This document shows, in pieces, positions 8,344 through 16,011 of a DNA stretch of 35,264 bases; within the stretch, counting starts at the first letter, position 1; the number at the start of each line of letters is the position of its first letter. The notes under the pieces were generated by a model, which ran no database searches, had not been told where the DNA came from, and was given only the letters and a program-made list of their open reading frames with translations. Origin of the DNA: Rubrobacteraceae bacterium (lineage in GTDB: Bacteria > Actinomycetota > Rubrobacteria > Rubrobacterales > Rubrobacteraceae); assembly GCA_030448125.1 (NCBI GenBank), contig JAUJNO010000014.1:36959-72222 (forward strand). The letters are read 5' to 3'. A program made the translations under genes and the position numbers.

Positions 8344-8495
8344 AGTTGTCAGTTTTTAGTCAAGGTTTAGATGGGCGGGTGCCGGTGGCGCGGGACGAAG
8401 CGTTGCCGGTTTTTCTGTCGAGATCGTCGCGCCTCGCCTTCCGCTCCCCAAGATTTTGCTGACCACTGAAAACTGATTACTAAACACTAACAACT
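8344..8495. repeat. Imperfect inverted repeat, AT-rich ends
   Basis: The 17-nt ends agttgtcagtttttagt (8344-8360) and actaaacactaacaact (8479-8495) are reverse complements at 15 of 17 positions. The centre is ordinary GC-rich DNA. The right arm overlaps the stop codon of the SCP2-like gene. The structure recalls small palindromic intergenic insertions (MITE-like), but no target duplication is evident. Confidence 0.4.
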
Positions 8496-8895
8496 ACACT
8501 GGCACGCCGGTGACCCGCAGGAGCTCTATCTGCCGAACCACACAGCGCAGGTTCTGCATGAGCACCAGCAAGTCCCCTTCGAGGCTCAGGTCGGTGCGGA
8601 ACGCGGCCGCGAAGATGCCGTGGTGCATCGGCGGCGGCGTCTCCTGCCCGAAACCGCGCCAGGTCTCGGCGCTCGCCCGGATGATGAACTGGTAGCGGTC
8701 GTCCAAAGGCCCCGGGTCCACCAGGATCTCTTCGACCTTGCCCGCGTGCATCTTGACGAGGTACTGGTGCTCCTCCATGTCGAGCAAGAATGCGCACGAG
8801 TAGTACCTCCCGTGCGCTTGAAGCTCGGCATCCTCATCGCTCGCGCGCCGGAAAGCGTCTACCCAGCCGTTCTCTACCGCCGCCTCTACCGCCAC
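8494..8895 (-). CDS. Small SCP2-like protein (copy 1)
   Basis: A 133-residue soluble protein. GTG 8895 is chosen because an AGGAGG lies just upstream and because MAVEAAVENGWVDAFRRA then lines up with the second copy at 12062 (PERGWFEALREA). The core (YYSCAFLLDMEEHQYLVKMHAGKVEEI, FIIRASAETWRGFG, then AAFRTDLSLEGDLLVLMQNL) has the strand order and the G-D-x-x-x-LM-x-x-L ending of SCP2 sterol-carrier-like domains; this is a tentative match. It precedes an alpha/beta hydrolase gene, exactly as its paralogue does. It may bind the hydrophobic substrate or product of that hydrolase. Upstream, an MBL-fold gene runs the opposite way. Confidence 0.6.
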   Translation of the reverse strand: MAVEAAVENGWVDAFRRASDEDAELQAHGRYYSCAFLLDMEEHQYLVKMHAGKVEEILVDPGPLDDRYQFIIRASAETWRGFGQETPPPMHHGIFAAAFRTDLSLEGDLLVLMQNLRCVVRQIELLRVTGVPV

Positions 8896-8940
8896 AAGTC
8901 CTCCTTCCTCTAGTCCCTTAGTTGCTACGAGCATTTCCCG

Positions 8941-9864
8941 ATGCGGTCTCGAGCCAAACGTTTGGAACCCACCGATCTCTCGAAGAGCGTGACCTTCCAC
9001 ACGAGAGCTAGAAAACCCCGGGTGGCGCCTCTCGACGACCCGAACGTACAATTCTTGCTGAAGGGAGGAACAATAGATCAACAATTCGAGGTCTACGCCG
9101 TCAGGTACGCGACCCGAGAGGCTCGCCGCGGAGACCACTTCCACGGCGGCGACTCTGGTTACGACCCGCACAACGCGCCGATGCCGATGGACTACTTCGT
9201 CTGGGCCGCCATCTCGCCCGAGCACACGGTGATCGTGGACGCGGGTTTTACGGCGGAGGTAGCGGCGAGGCGAGGACGAGATCATCTGCGCTGCCCTACG
9301 GAGGGGCTACGGGAACTCGGCATAGACTGCACGCGGGTTCCGTGCGTGATCCTTACCCACCTCCACTACGATCACGTCGGGAACCTGGAGAAGTTCCCCG
9401 CGGCCACGTTCGTTCTTCAGGACGAGGAGATGGCCTTCTGGACCGGCCGCTACGCGAGCAGGGAGCACTTCCGGAACACCGTGGAGATGGAGGACGTGGT
9501 AGGCCTGGTACGCAAGAACTTCGAGGGCCGGTTGCGCTTCGTCGACGGGAGCGAGGAGATCCTGCCCGGCATCGAGGTGCACAAAGCCGGCGGACACGCG
9601 GCAGGACTGCAGGTGGTGAGGGTAAAGACCGCTCGGGGCAACGTCGTCCTCGCCTCCGACGCGACACACTTCTATGCCAACATCGAGCAGGATCGTCCGT
9701 TCAGCATCGTGGCCGACCTGGCGAGGATGTACGGCGCCTTCGATCTCGTGCGTTCCCTCGCCGATTCCCCGGCTCACATAATTCCGGGCCACGACCCTCT
9801 GGTTATGCAACGGTTCCCACCGGCAAAGAAAGGGCTCGAAGGCGTCGCCGCCCGTATCGCTTAG
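8941..9864 (+). CDS. AHL-lactonase-like MBL-fold hydrolase
   Basis: Metallo-beta-lactamase fold with THLHYDHVGN, GHAAGLQVV, LASDATHFY and IIPGHDPLV, plus the GGD and MPMDYFVWA openings typical of N-acyl-homoserine lactonase-like (AttM/AiiA-related) proteins. These enzymes open lactones; quorum quenching is only one possibility and a metabolic lactone is more likely in this cluster. Relatives start just before FEVYAVRYATRE (about residue 48). ATG 8941 gives 307 residues but lacks a good ribosome site. TTG 9055 is possible. The best site (AAGGGAGGA, 9061) points at ATA 9073, a rare start codon. The gene is transcribed divergently from the SCP2-like gene. Confidence 0.85.
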   Translation: MRSRAKRLEPTDLSKSVTFHTRARKPRVAPLDDPNVQFLLKGGTIDQQFEVYAVRYATREARRGDHFHGGDSGYDPHNAPMPMDYFVWAAISPEHTVIVDAGFTAEVAARRGRDHLRCPTEGLRELGIDCTRVPCVILTHLHYDHVGNLEKFPAATFVLQDEEMAFWTGRYASREHFRNTVEMEDVVGLVRKNFEGRLRFVDGSEEILPGIEVHKAGGHAAGLQVVRVKTARGNVVLASDATHFYANIEQDRPFSIVADLARMYGAFDLVRSLADSPAHIIPGHDPLVMQRFPPAKKGLEGVAARIA

Positions 9865-9919
9865 GACGGGGCGCTATCGCGCACGGGCCGATCACCTCGC
9901 GAGAGGCCATGGGTGTATC

Positions 9920-10750
9920 ATGGAGATCAGCGAGCAAAGGGGTTTGGATCCTATGGAGCAGAAACTGGACATGCGCGGTTTGGACTTGCGTGAGGTGCGC
10001 GCCCGCATCCGCGACAACGAGTACGAGGGGCCGACGGCCGGACTCGCACCCGGGTTCGCGCAGGCCAACCTCGTCGTGCTGCCGGAGGAGTATGCGTTCG
10101 ACTTTCTTAAGTTCTGCGTACGAAACCCGAAGCCGTGTCCGGTCCTCGAGGTCACCGAGGCAGGCTCTCCGGAGCCCGTGATCACGGCGCCGGATGCGGA
10201 TCTGCGGACGGATGTCCCCAGGTATCGCGTCTACGAGCACGGGGAGATCGTGGAGGAGCCGCGGGACATTCTGCACCGCTGGCGGGAAGACCTCGTGGGG
10301 TTCCTGATCGGGTGCAGCTTCACCTTCGAGGAGGCGCTGCTCGCCGCAGGCCTGAGCATCGCGCACGTGGAGCAAGGCCGGAACGTCCCCATGTACGTCA
10401 CCGCCACAGAGTGCGTCCCGTCCGGTCCCTTCGCCGGGCCTATGGTGGTGAGCATGCGGCCCTACAGAGCGGAAGAACTGCCGCTGGTCGTGAGCGCGTC
10501 CGGACGCTACCCAACGATGCACGGCGCTCCGGTGCACGTAGGTAACCCGGATGCTCTAGGGATCGATGACCTGGCCAACCCGGAGTTCGGGGAATCCGTG
10601 GCGTTCGAGAAAGAACAGCTACCCGTGTTCTGGGCCTGCGGCGTGACGCCCCAGGCGGTTGCAATGAAAGCGCGTCCTCCCCTGATGATCACCCACAGCC
10701 CGGGGCACATGTTCATCACCGACCGTCGGCACTCGGAGTACGAGGTCTAG
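9920..10750 (+). CDS. YcsI/D-glutamate cyclase-family (DUF1445) protein
   Basis: A 276-residue member of the DUF1445 family, once called putative hydro-lyases and related to mammalian D-glutamate cyclase. Signatures: GPTAGLAPGFAQANLVVLP, FDFLKFCVRNPKPCPVLEVTE, DLVGFLIGCSFTFEEALL, GPFAGPMVVSMRP and the end MITHSPGHMFITD. D-glutamate cyclase converts D-glutamate and its 5-oxoproline form; many bacterial relatives have unknown substrates. It lies 56 bases after the lactonase-like gene on the same strand, so the two probably form an operon. ATG 9953, with AGGGG ahead, is an alternative start. Confidence 0.87.
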   Translation: MEISEQRGLDPMEQKLDMRGLDLREVRARIRDNEYEGPTAGLAPGFAQANLVVLPEEYAFDFLKFCVRNPKPCPVLEVTEAGSPEPVITAPDADLRTDVPRYRVYEHGEIVEEPRDILHRWREDLVGFLIGCSFTFEEALLAAGLSIAHVEQGRNVPMYVTATECVPSGPFAGPMVVSMRPYRAEELPLVVSASGRYPTMHGAPVHVGNPDALGIDDLANPEFGESVAFEKEQLPVFWACGVTPQAVAMKARPPLMITHSPGHMFITDRRHSEYEV

Positions 10751-10772
10751 CAGGTACCCAACCTTCGGGCGC

Positions 10773-11192
10773 TTACCGCGACCCGGAGCCGCCCTGGTGA
10801 GCTTCGACTGTCGGCTCTATCCCTTCGGCGCCGGTGACCTCCCGCCAGGCTTCGAAGCCCTCCTGAAAGACGACGACGCCGGCTTCGGGCAGGGTTATCT
10901 CTATGGCCTCCAGAATCTCCTCTTTCGAGAGGCCGAGGTCGAGAGCCACCCGGATGTGGCTCTGGATGTGTCCCTTGCTCGCTCGCATCACCGTGAGGCT
11001 GACGATAAAGAGCAGTTCTTTGGTCTTGCGATCCAGCCTGCGCTGCTCGAGGTAAGCCGCGTTCACGAGGTTGTTGGTCGCCTGCAAAACGTCGAAGTCG
11101 TACTCGGTCATCACCTTGTGGTAGTCGAGGACGTAGCCCCTCTTCTCAGCCATCTCGTCGATGTAGGCCTGCTTATCTTCTCGAGTCGCCAT
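10773..11192 (-). CDS. Carboxymuconolactone decarboxylase-family protein
   Basis: A 139-residue all-helical AhpD-like-fold protein (DFDVLQATNNLVNAAYLEQRRLD, then KELLFIVSLTVMRASKGHIQSHIRVAL and EEILEAIEITLPEAG). The CxxC redox pair of AhpD-type members is absent; the equivalent stretch is SKGHIQSH, keeping only His. This points to the non-redox branch that includes gamma-carboxymuconolactone decarboxylase. The actual substrate is unknown. It lies 25 bases downstream of hydrolase copy 2 on the same strand. ATG 11192 has AAGGAG 4 bases ahead. Confidence 0.87.
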   Translation of the reverse strand: MATREDKQAYIDEMAEKRGYVLDYHKVMTEYDFDVLQATNNLVNAAYLEQRRLDRKTKELLFIVSLTVMRASKGHIQSHIRVALDLGLSKEEILEAIEITLPEAGVVVFQEGFEAWREVTGAEGIEPTVEAHQGGSGSR

Positions 11193-11217
11193 GCCTCTCC
11201 TTTCCTTCGTTCTGGGC

Positions 11218-12069
11218 TTACGCGGACGCCGTCTCTGCCAACTCCCGGAGAACGGGGAGCAGGTACTCTCTGAAGCGCGGGTAGTTCTCGGTCATCGGGA
11301 AGTGCCCTATGCCCTCCATCTTGGCGCTCCTCGCGCCCGGGATGGAGGCCGCCGTCGTGGAGGTCTCCTCGGGGGAGCAGGCGTGGTCGTACTCGCCGGT
11401 CAGCAGGTAGACCGGGCACCGGGAGGTGTCGATCTCCTCCTCGCGCCCCCGGAGGTCCCAGTCCACGCTGTAGAAGTAGGTGCCCGCCCGGTAGACGCCG
11501 GGACCGCCCTGGCTGTAGACCCACCACACCTCGCGTCGGGAAGCCTCGGGGCTCTGGGGCGCCATGAGGCCGTAAGTCCAGGACGCTGCCATCACCGATC
11601 CGTCTACGTCGGGCATGACGGTCCAGTCGAGGAACCGACCCTCTATCTTGTTCGCCGCCTCCAGCCCGATCACGGCCGCTACCTTGAAAGCGTGTCTTCG
11701 CGCCAGCTCGAGCACGACGGCGCCTCCCATCGAGCAGCCGAGCACTACCGGCCGTTCGAGGTCCAAAGCTTTCAGGAAGGCCATGATCGTTTCGACGTAG
11801 GCGTCGCGCGTGAGAAGGTACTCTTTTTCCCACCATCCCTCGGGCGGCAGCGAGCGACCGTGGTAGGGCAGGTCGAAGGCGACGACGCGCCACCGGGAGG
11901 TTACTTCCGCATCGCAGAGCAGGTGCCGGTACTGGCGGGAGTCGGCCCCCGCAGTATGCAGGCAGACGAGCGGACGTCCCCGGCCACTCTCCTCGAAGTA
12001 GATGCGGTTGCGCACGCCCGCGACCTCGACGTAGACGTATCTCCCCGTTATGGGATCCAGCTCAGGCAA
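11218..12069 (-). CDS. Alpha/beta hydrolase (copy 2)
   Basis: Paralogue of the hydrolase at 7449. The triad is S113 (GCSMGG), D228 (GEYDHA) and H256 (GIGHFP). TTG 12069 is chosen because MPELDPITGRY then aligns residue for residue with MAHFSPVTGRY in copy 1, giving 283 residues against 287. GTG 12075 or 12078 are close alternatives. The start overlaps the stop of the upstream SCP2-like gene by 8 bases, suggesting coupled translation. It shares LMAPQSP and YFYSVDWDLRGREEEID in the cap with copy 1. Function: hydrolysis of an unknown ester, lactone or diketone. Confidence 0.88.
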   Translation of the reverse strand: MPELDPITGRYVYVEVAGVRNRIYFEESGRGRPLVCLHTAGADSRQYRHLLCDAEVTSRWRVVAFDLPYHGRSLPPEGWWEKEYLLTRDAYVETIMAFLKALDLERPVVLGCSMGGAVVLELARRHAFKVAAVIGLEAANKIEGRFLDWTVMPDVDGSVMAASWTYGLMAPQSPEASRREVWWVYSQGGPGVYRAGTYFYSVDWDLRGREEEIDTSRCPVYLLTGEYDHACSPEETSTTAASIPGARSAKMEGIGHFPMTENYPRFREYLLPVLRELAETASA

Positions 12070-12481
12070 GACCACCACCGATCTCCCGAGCGATCCTGAA
12101 GATCCTTGCCAGGGCACGCAGGTGACGCACGAACACCTTGCGATCACCCTCTATGGTAAACGAAGGGACGCGACTGTTCATCGCGAGGAGATCCTGGTAG
12201 AAGGGCGGGGGAACGGGTTGGAGGAAGGTCAGCCAGTCCTCGCGCGTTCCGCGAAGCGTGACGCTCCACGAGGCGCCGATGTCTGGTTCCAGGACGATCT
12301 CGGCTATCTTCCCTCCTTCGAAGCGGAGCAGGATAGTCTCCTCACAGGCCACGAGAGCGAGGTCGAGCGTACACCAGCGACCTATCACCGCCAGCTCGGT
12401 GTCCGTCGCGACGGCCTCGCGCAGGGCTTCGAACCAGCCTCGCTCGGGGAAGACCGGCCTGGTGCTATTCCGTACGGTCAA
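12062..12481 (-). CDS. Small SCP2-like protein (copy 2)
   Basis: A 139-residue protein, distantly similar to the one at 8494. Shared features are ERGWFEALREA near the start, a central cysteine-containing strand pair (WCTLDLALVACEETILLRFEGGKIAEIVLEP), a SVTLRGTREDWLTFLQP segment and an ending GDRKVFVRHLRALARIF. The SCP2-like assignment is tentative. The start TTG 12481 lies inside the dehydrogenase gene upstream (17-base overlap), and its own stop overlaps the downstream hydrolase start, so three genes are tightly coupled. Confidence 0.6.
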   Translation of the reverse strand: MTVRNSTRPVFPERGWFEALREAVATDTELAVIGRWCTLDLALVACEETILLRFEGGKIAEIVLEPDIGASWSVTLRGTREDWLTFLQPVPPPFYQDLLAMNSRVPSFTIEGDRKVFVRHLRALARIFRIAREIGGGLA

Positions 12482-13358
12482 CTTCCCCGCTCAAGTTCTC
12501 CAAAAAGGCGTAGATCGAGGTATGCCCCTCCGGGCCGTAACCCTGGGCTGCGGCGGCCTGCCAGAGCTGGGCGATGGCCGAGCCCGAGAACATGGGGTGG
12601 TCTATCTCGGCCGCCGTCTCGAGCGCGAGCTTCAGGTCTTTGGCCATGAGGTCGAGTGCGAAGCCGTCGTCGAAGGCCCGGTTGAGGATAAAGCGGGGGA
12701 ATTTAACCTCCGTCGAGTAGCTCCTCCCGTTGCCCGCGTTCAGCACCTCGAGGAGCGTCTCCGGGGCGATGCCGGCCTTGCTCGCGAGGATGACCGCTTC
12801 GGCGGCACTCGCGAGCGTCGTCGCCGAGAGCAGGTTGTTGAGAGACTTGACGAGATGTCCGGCGCCGTGGTCACCGACGTGGAATATCTTCTCGCCGAAC
12901 GCCTGAAAGACCTCATAACATCTCTCAAAGACCTCCCTCTTGCCTCCGACCATCACCGCCAGCTTCCCCTCCTCGGCTCGCAGGACGCCACCGCTGATCG
13001 GCGCGTCGAGCATCTCTATCCCCGCCTCGGCGAGCTTCCCCGCGATGGTCCTGGTCGAAGAAGGCCGTGAGCTGGAGGTGTCGATCAGGACCTTGCCGGA
13101 GGAGAGTCCGTGCGCCAGCCCCTCATTCCCCAGAACGGCTCTCTCCACCACGTCCGAGTCCGGAAGTGAGAGGAGAACCACATCAGCGGACGCGGCCAGA
13201 GCTTTGAGATTTTCCGCAGGTTCAGCCGCAGTATCCCCGAGATTCGATACAGCCTCCGTATTTACGTCGTAGATCGAGGCTTCGAAACCGCTTTCGAGGA
13301 GGCGCCGACATATGGGCTCCCCCATATTTCCCAGCCCGACGAAGCCTATCTTCTTCAT
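12465..13358 (-). CDS. 3-hydroxyisobutyrate dehydrogenase-family oxidoreductase
   Basis: A 297-residue NAD(P)-dependent beta-hydroxyacid dehydrogenase. The Rossmann start IGFVGLGNMGEPICRRLL, DAPISGG (about 119-125, substrate loop) and GAGHLVKSLNN with the catalytic Lys (about 166-175) are all present. Family members oxidise or reduce small beta-hydroxyacids such as hydroxyisobutyrate or tartronate semialdehyde; some relatives reduce imines. It overlaps the upstream cyclase gene by 4 bases (ATGA) and the downstream SCP2-like gene by 17, so it belongs to one operon. A second family member sits at 17011. Confidence 0.92.
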   Translation of the reverse strand: MKKIGFVGLGNMGEPICRRLLESGFEASIYDVNTEAVSNLGDTAAEPAENLKALAASADVVLLSLPDSDVVERAVLGNEGLAHGLSSGKVLIDTSSSRPSSTRTIAGKLAEAGIEMLDAPISGGVLRAEEGKLAVMVGGKREVFERCYEVFQAFGEKIFHVGDHGAGHLVKSLNNLLSATTLASAAEAVILASKAGIAPETLLEVLNAGNGRSYSTEVKFPRFILNRAFDDGFALDLMAKDLKLALETAAEIDHPMFSGSAIAQLWQAAAAQGYGPEGHTSIYAFLENLSGEVDRTE

Positions 13359-14170
13359 GCGCCGACCGTCGTCTCATCGCGAACGATCGCCAGAGGAGCG
13401 ACCGGCGAACCGGTCGCTCCGACGAACTTCAAAGGCGTGCAGACGAAGTCGAAGCGGTAGTGGCGCGCGACAGCTAACTCTTCGAGGTTCAGGTTCTCGA
13501 TGATGTAGATGCCGCGACGTGCCAGCAGGATCAGGTGCCCGGGGAGCATGCAACCCAGCTCGGGGTCTTTCAGCCCCGGAACGTCCCAGGCCATGTTGTC
13601 CGCCCCCACCGCCACAACGCCCCTATCCGCCACCCAGTAAGACGCGCTCGCGTCCATCCCCGGCCCCGCGAGGTAACGCCCGGCATCGTCCCAGTACCGG
13701 CCATTCCCGGTCCGCACGAGCACGACGTCGCCGGGCGCTATCGCGACGCCCTGCTCCTCGCGGCAGGCTTCGAGGTCCTCGGCGGTAACGGCGTGGCCGG
13801 GCTCCAGGGAATCGACGCCCTCCTTTGCGGCCACGTCGAGGAGGACGCCGGGTGCGACTATCGGCGGTATCTCCTCGACGCCGCGCTGGGTAAAGCCGCG
13901 CGAGCTCTGGACATCTTCTACAGAAATACCGCCGTAGAGCACGAGGGCGTCCGACTGGTGGCAGAGAGCGTCTATGTGGGTGCCGGTGTGCTCCCCGCAG
14001 ATGATGACCCCGGCGGCCCCGGTGCGCGGCCCGGCCTCCTCGGGCCGGTACTCGTCCTCGTGGTGTCGGTGTAAGAGGTAGGAGTAGCCAGCCTGCTGGT
14101 GGGCGAGGTGTATGGGCATCTCCGCGGTGCGCGGTTGCTCCAGGTCGAAGATACGCGTGTTATCTGTCAC
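13355..14170 (-). CDS. Cyclase/kynurenine formamidase-family hydrolase
   Basis: A 271-residue member of the cyclase family (PF04199). GEHTGTHIDALCH is the metal-binding HxGTHxDxxxH motif (about 58-70); GDVVLVRTGNG and VGADNMAWDVPG follow, as in metal-dependent formamidases and isatin hydrolases. These enzymes open cyclic amides or hydrolyse formamides. The start is GTG 14170, where no clear Shine-Dalgarno is seen. It begins 41 bases after a strong hairpin and is translationally coupled to the dehydrogenase at its end. Confidence 0.9.
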   Translation of the reverse strand: MTDNTRIFDLEQPRTAEMPIHLAHQQAGYSYLLHRHHEDEYRPEEAGPRTGAAGVIICGEHTGTHIDALCHQSDALVLYGGISVEDVQSSRGFTQRGVEEIPPIVAPGVLLDVAAKEGVDSLEPGHAVTAEDLEACREEQGVAIAPGDVVLVRTGNGRYWDDAGRYLAGPGMDASASYWVADRGVVAVGADNMAWDVPGLKDPELGCMLPGHLILLARRGIYIIENLNLEELAVARHYRFDFVCTPLKFVGATGSPVAPLAIVRDETTVGA

Positions 14171-14210
14171 GCTGGTGCGCCGGTTTTGCTCTTCAAGGGC
14201 AGTAAGGATT

Positions 14211-14245
14211 CCGGGCGGGCCGAGCCAAAGAATCGGCCCGCCCGG
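14211..14245 (-). terminator. Perfect 13-bp hairpin between MFS and cyclase genes
   Basis: Arms ccgggcgggccga (14211-14223) and tcggcccgcccgg (14233-14245) pair perfectly around a 9-nt loop. The hairpin lies between the stop of the MFS gene and the start of the cyclase gene, both on the minus strand. No T run follows on either side. It may terminate or attenuate read-through so that enzymes and transporter are expressed at different levels. Confidence 0.55.
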
Positions 14246-14254
14246 AAAGGGAGC

Positions 14255-15670
14255 TCAAGAGCTGCCAACCGTGCCGTCGGTGCCGGGAGCCGTCCTCGGT
14301 TCGGCCGGGGATGTCTCGGGTGCCCGTTCACGCTCGGGCGCCGCCTCAACGTCTTCCGAGAAATCCACGTCTTTGGTCTCGGGTCCCCACACCGCCCCTG
14401 CGACCATCAGGAGAGAGCCTACCGCCAGGAGGACGAGCACTGTGTACTCGAAAGGCATGAAAGCCGCCAGACCTGCCTGATAGTAGGCATACAACGAAGG
14501 GAGGACCACCGCGAGGCTGTAGCCGATGCCGAAGGCCGAGGCCCGGATGCCGGTCCGGAAGCGCTCATTGATGTAGGCGGTCGATATACCCCAGCACGAG
14601 ACGACCAGGAGCGTGATTATCGTCGTCAGTAGGATTACCAGGAAAAGGTTCTGCGGCGGCGCGCTCAACAGCAGGTAGTAGAGGAAGGTGCCGGCCACCG
14701 CCGCGATGAGGCCGTACACGATCAGGAAGAGCCGGCGTCCCACGCGCTGACTGATCACCCCGGAGGCGATGTAGCCCCCGACCAGCACGACGTTGGAGAC
14801 GACAAGCGTTATGGTGGTGTTTGTCTGGGAGAGGCCGACCTGGCTGCCGAGCAGACCCGGGAGGATCGCTGCGACCGTTTGCAGCGTCAACCAGAAGCCG
14901 GTCATCAGCACGAAGACCTGCAGGAAGCTCAGCAGGTTTTCCCGCTCGGTGAACAACTGCCTGAGGGGAGATCCACCCCCCCCGCTCTCTTCGAAGATCT
15001 CCGACTCATCCACGAAGCGGACGTAGTAGAAGACGAGGGCGAAGGCGAGGAGGGACCCGATGACGAAGGGTATCCTCCAACCCCACTGCACGTAGGGCGA
15101 GTTTATGTCGCCGGCCGGTATGAAGAGGAGCAGGACCGTCGTGATCGCTGAGATGGTGGCGAAGGCCAGCGGGTAGCCGCTCATGATCAACGCGCTGTAG
15201 AACCCGCGCTTCTCCTTGGGAGAGTACTCCATCGCCAGCGGGTTCGCCGAGGTGTACTCCCCGCCCAGGAAGACGCCGTCCACCAGGCGCAGGACGATGA
15301 GTAGGATCACGGCCGCTAAGCCCCACTGCTGGTAGCCCGGCAGCAGAGCCATGAGTCCCGTTATCACGCCGAAACCGCTGACGGATATGATCGTCGTGCG
15401 CTTCCTCCCTATCGAGTCCGCGAAGTGGCCGAAGATAACGGACCCTATGGGCCTGCCGAGGAGCGTCGCCGCGAAGATCGAACCCGAGACGACTGCCGTA
15501 GTGGTCGCGTCCAAATTGGGCGGGACGAAGTAGATTATAGCGGGCGCCAGGACCACTATCGGCAGATAGATGTCGAACATGTCGACGAAGAACCCGAACC
15601 ACGCTCCCCGGATGGCGTGCTTCGCTCGAGGATCCAGGCTCTCCTGCTGCCCGTTTGCCGCGGTTGCCAT
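14255..15670 (-). CDS. MFS transporter (metabolite:H+ symporter type)
   Basis: A 471-residue, 12-span major facilitator. GRPIGSVIFGHFADSIGRKRT between spans 2 and 3 is the loop motif; FFVDMFDIYLPIVVLAP in span 1 and GGEYTSANPLAMEY in span 5 match the MHS/SHS branch that imports carboxylates, aromatic acids or osmolytes with protons. A long charged Pro/Glu tail after about 425 is cytoplasmic. It lies upstream of the cyclase operon and probably imports its substrate. ATG 15670 has AAAGGAG 4 bases ahead. Confidence 0.93.
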   Translation of the reverse strand: MATAANGQQESLDPRAKHAIRGAWFGFFVDMFDIYLPIVVLAPAIIYFVPPNLDATTTAVVSGSIFAATLLGRPIGSVIFGHFADSIGRKRTTIISVSGFGVITGLMALLPGYQQWGLAAVILLIVLRLVDGVFLGGEYTSANPLAMEYSPKEKRGFYSALIMSGYPLAFATISAITTVLLLFIPAGDINSPYVQWGWRIPFVIGSLLAFALVFYYVRFVDESEIFEESGGGGSPLRQLFTERENLLSFLQVFVLMTGFWLTLQTVAAILPGLLGSQVGLSQTNTTITLVVSNVVLVGGYIASGVISQRVGRRLFLIVYGLIAAVAGTFLYYLLLSAPPQNLFLVILLTTIITLLVVSCWGISTAYINERFRTGIRASAFGIGYSLAVVLPSLYAYYQAGLAAFMPFEYTVLVLLAVGSLLMVAGAVWGPETKDVDFSEDVEAAPERERAPETSPAEPRTAPGTDGTVGSS

Positions 15671-15830
15671 ACAACTCCTTTCGCACGTTTCCCCAACATG
15701 CTCATTTTTTCATCTTGTGGTCCCTGCTGCAACCCGAAAGGGACGAGGCCGGAATGGTGTGCCTATCGGCGCGCCTACTTGCCGGAGACGGCCGCTGCGG
15801 CTATGTTGTCCCGAGGCGAGAGGAGGAGTC

Positions 15831-15998
15831 ATGCCAGGTTCAGAGACCTGCTTTATGACGCCCACGGAAGGTTTGTCCGTGGGCGTCCAGATCGTGGGCC
15901 GCCACGGGGACGACTTCGGCGTGCTGCAGCTGGGTCACGCCTTCGAAGCGGCCACCGGCTTCTGGAGACGCCGCTCGCCGATGGTCCGGGACGCCTGA
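15831..15998 (+). pseudogene. Amidase C-terminal remnant
   Basis: A 55-codon frame whose residues 9-50 (TPTEGLSVGVQIVGRHGDDF, then GVLQLGHAFEAATGFWRR) match the conserved C-terminal end of amidase-signature enzymes (GLPVGVQIVGR...FE..TGW). The catalytic Ser-Ser-Lys part is missing and no upstream frame supplies it. A strong AGGAGGAG precedes ATG 15831, so the fragment might still be translated. Most likely it is what is left of an amidase of this cluster after a deletion. Confidence 0.6.
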
Positions 15999-16011
15999 CT
16001 TTAGGCAGTCC

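Noticed and set aside
10773..11192. Loss of CxxC as inactivation
   Set aside because: Many carboxymuconolactone decarboxylase-branch members lack the Cys pair; it marks a subfamily rather than decay.
11191..12099. Plus-strand open frame of 302 codons
   Set aside because: Antisense to the second alpha/beta hydrolase, whose triad and paralogy are clear.
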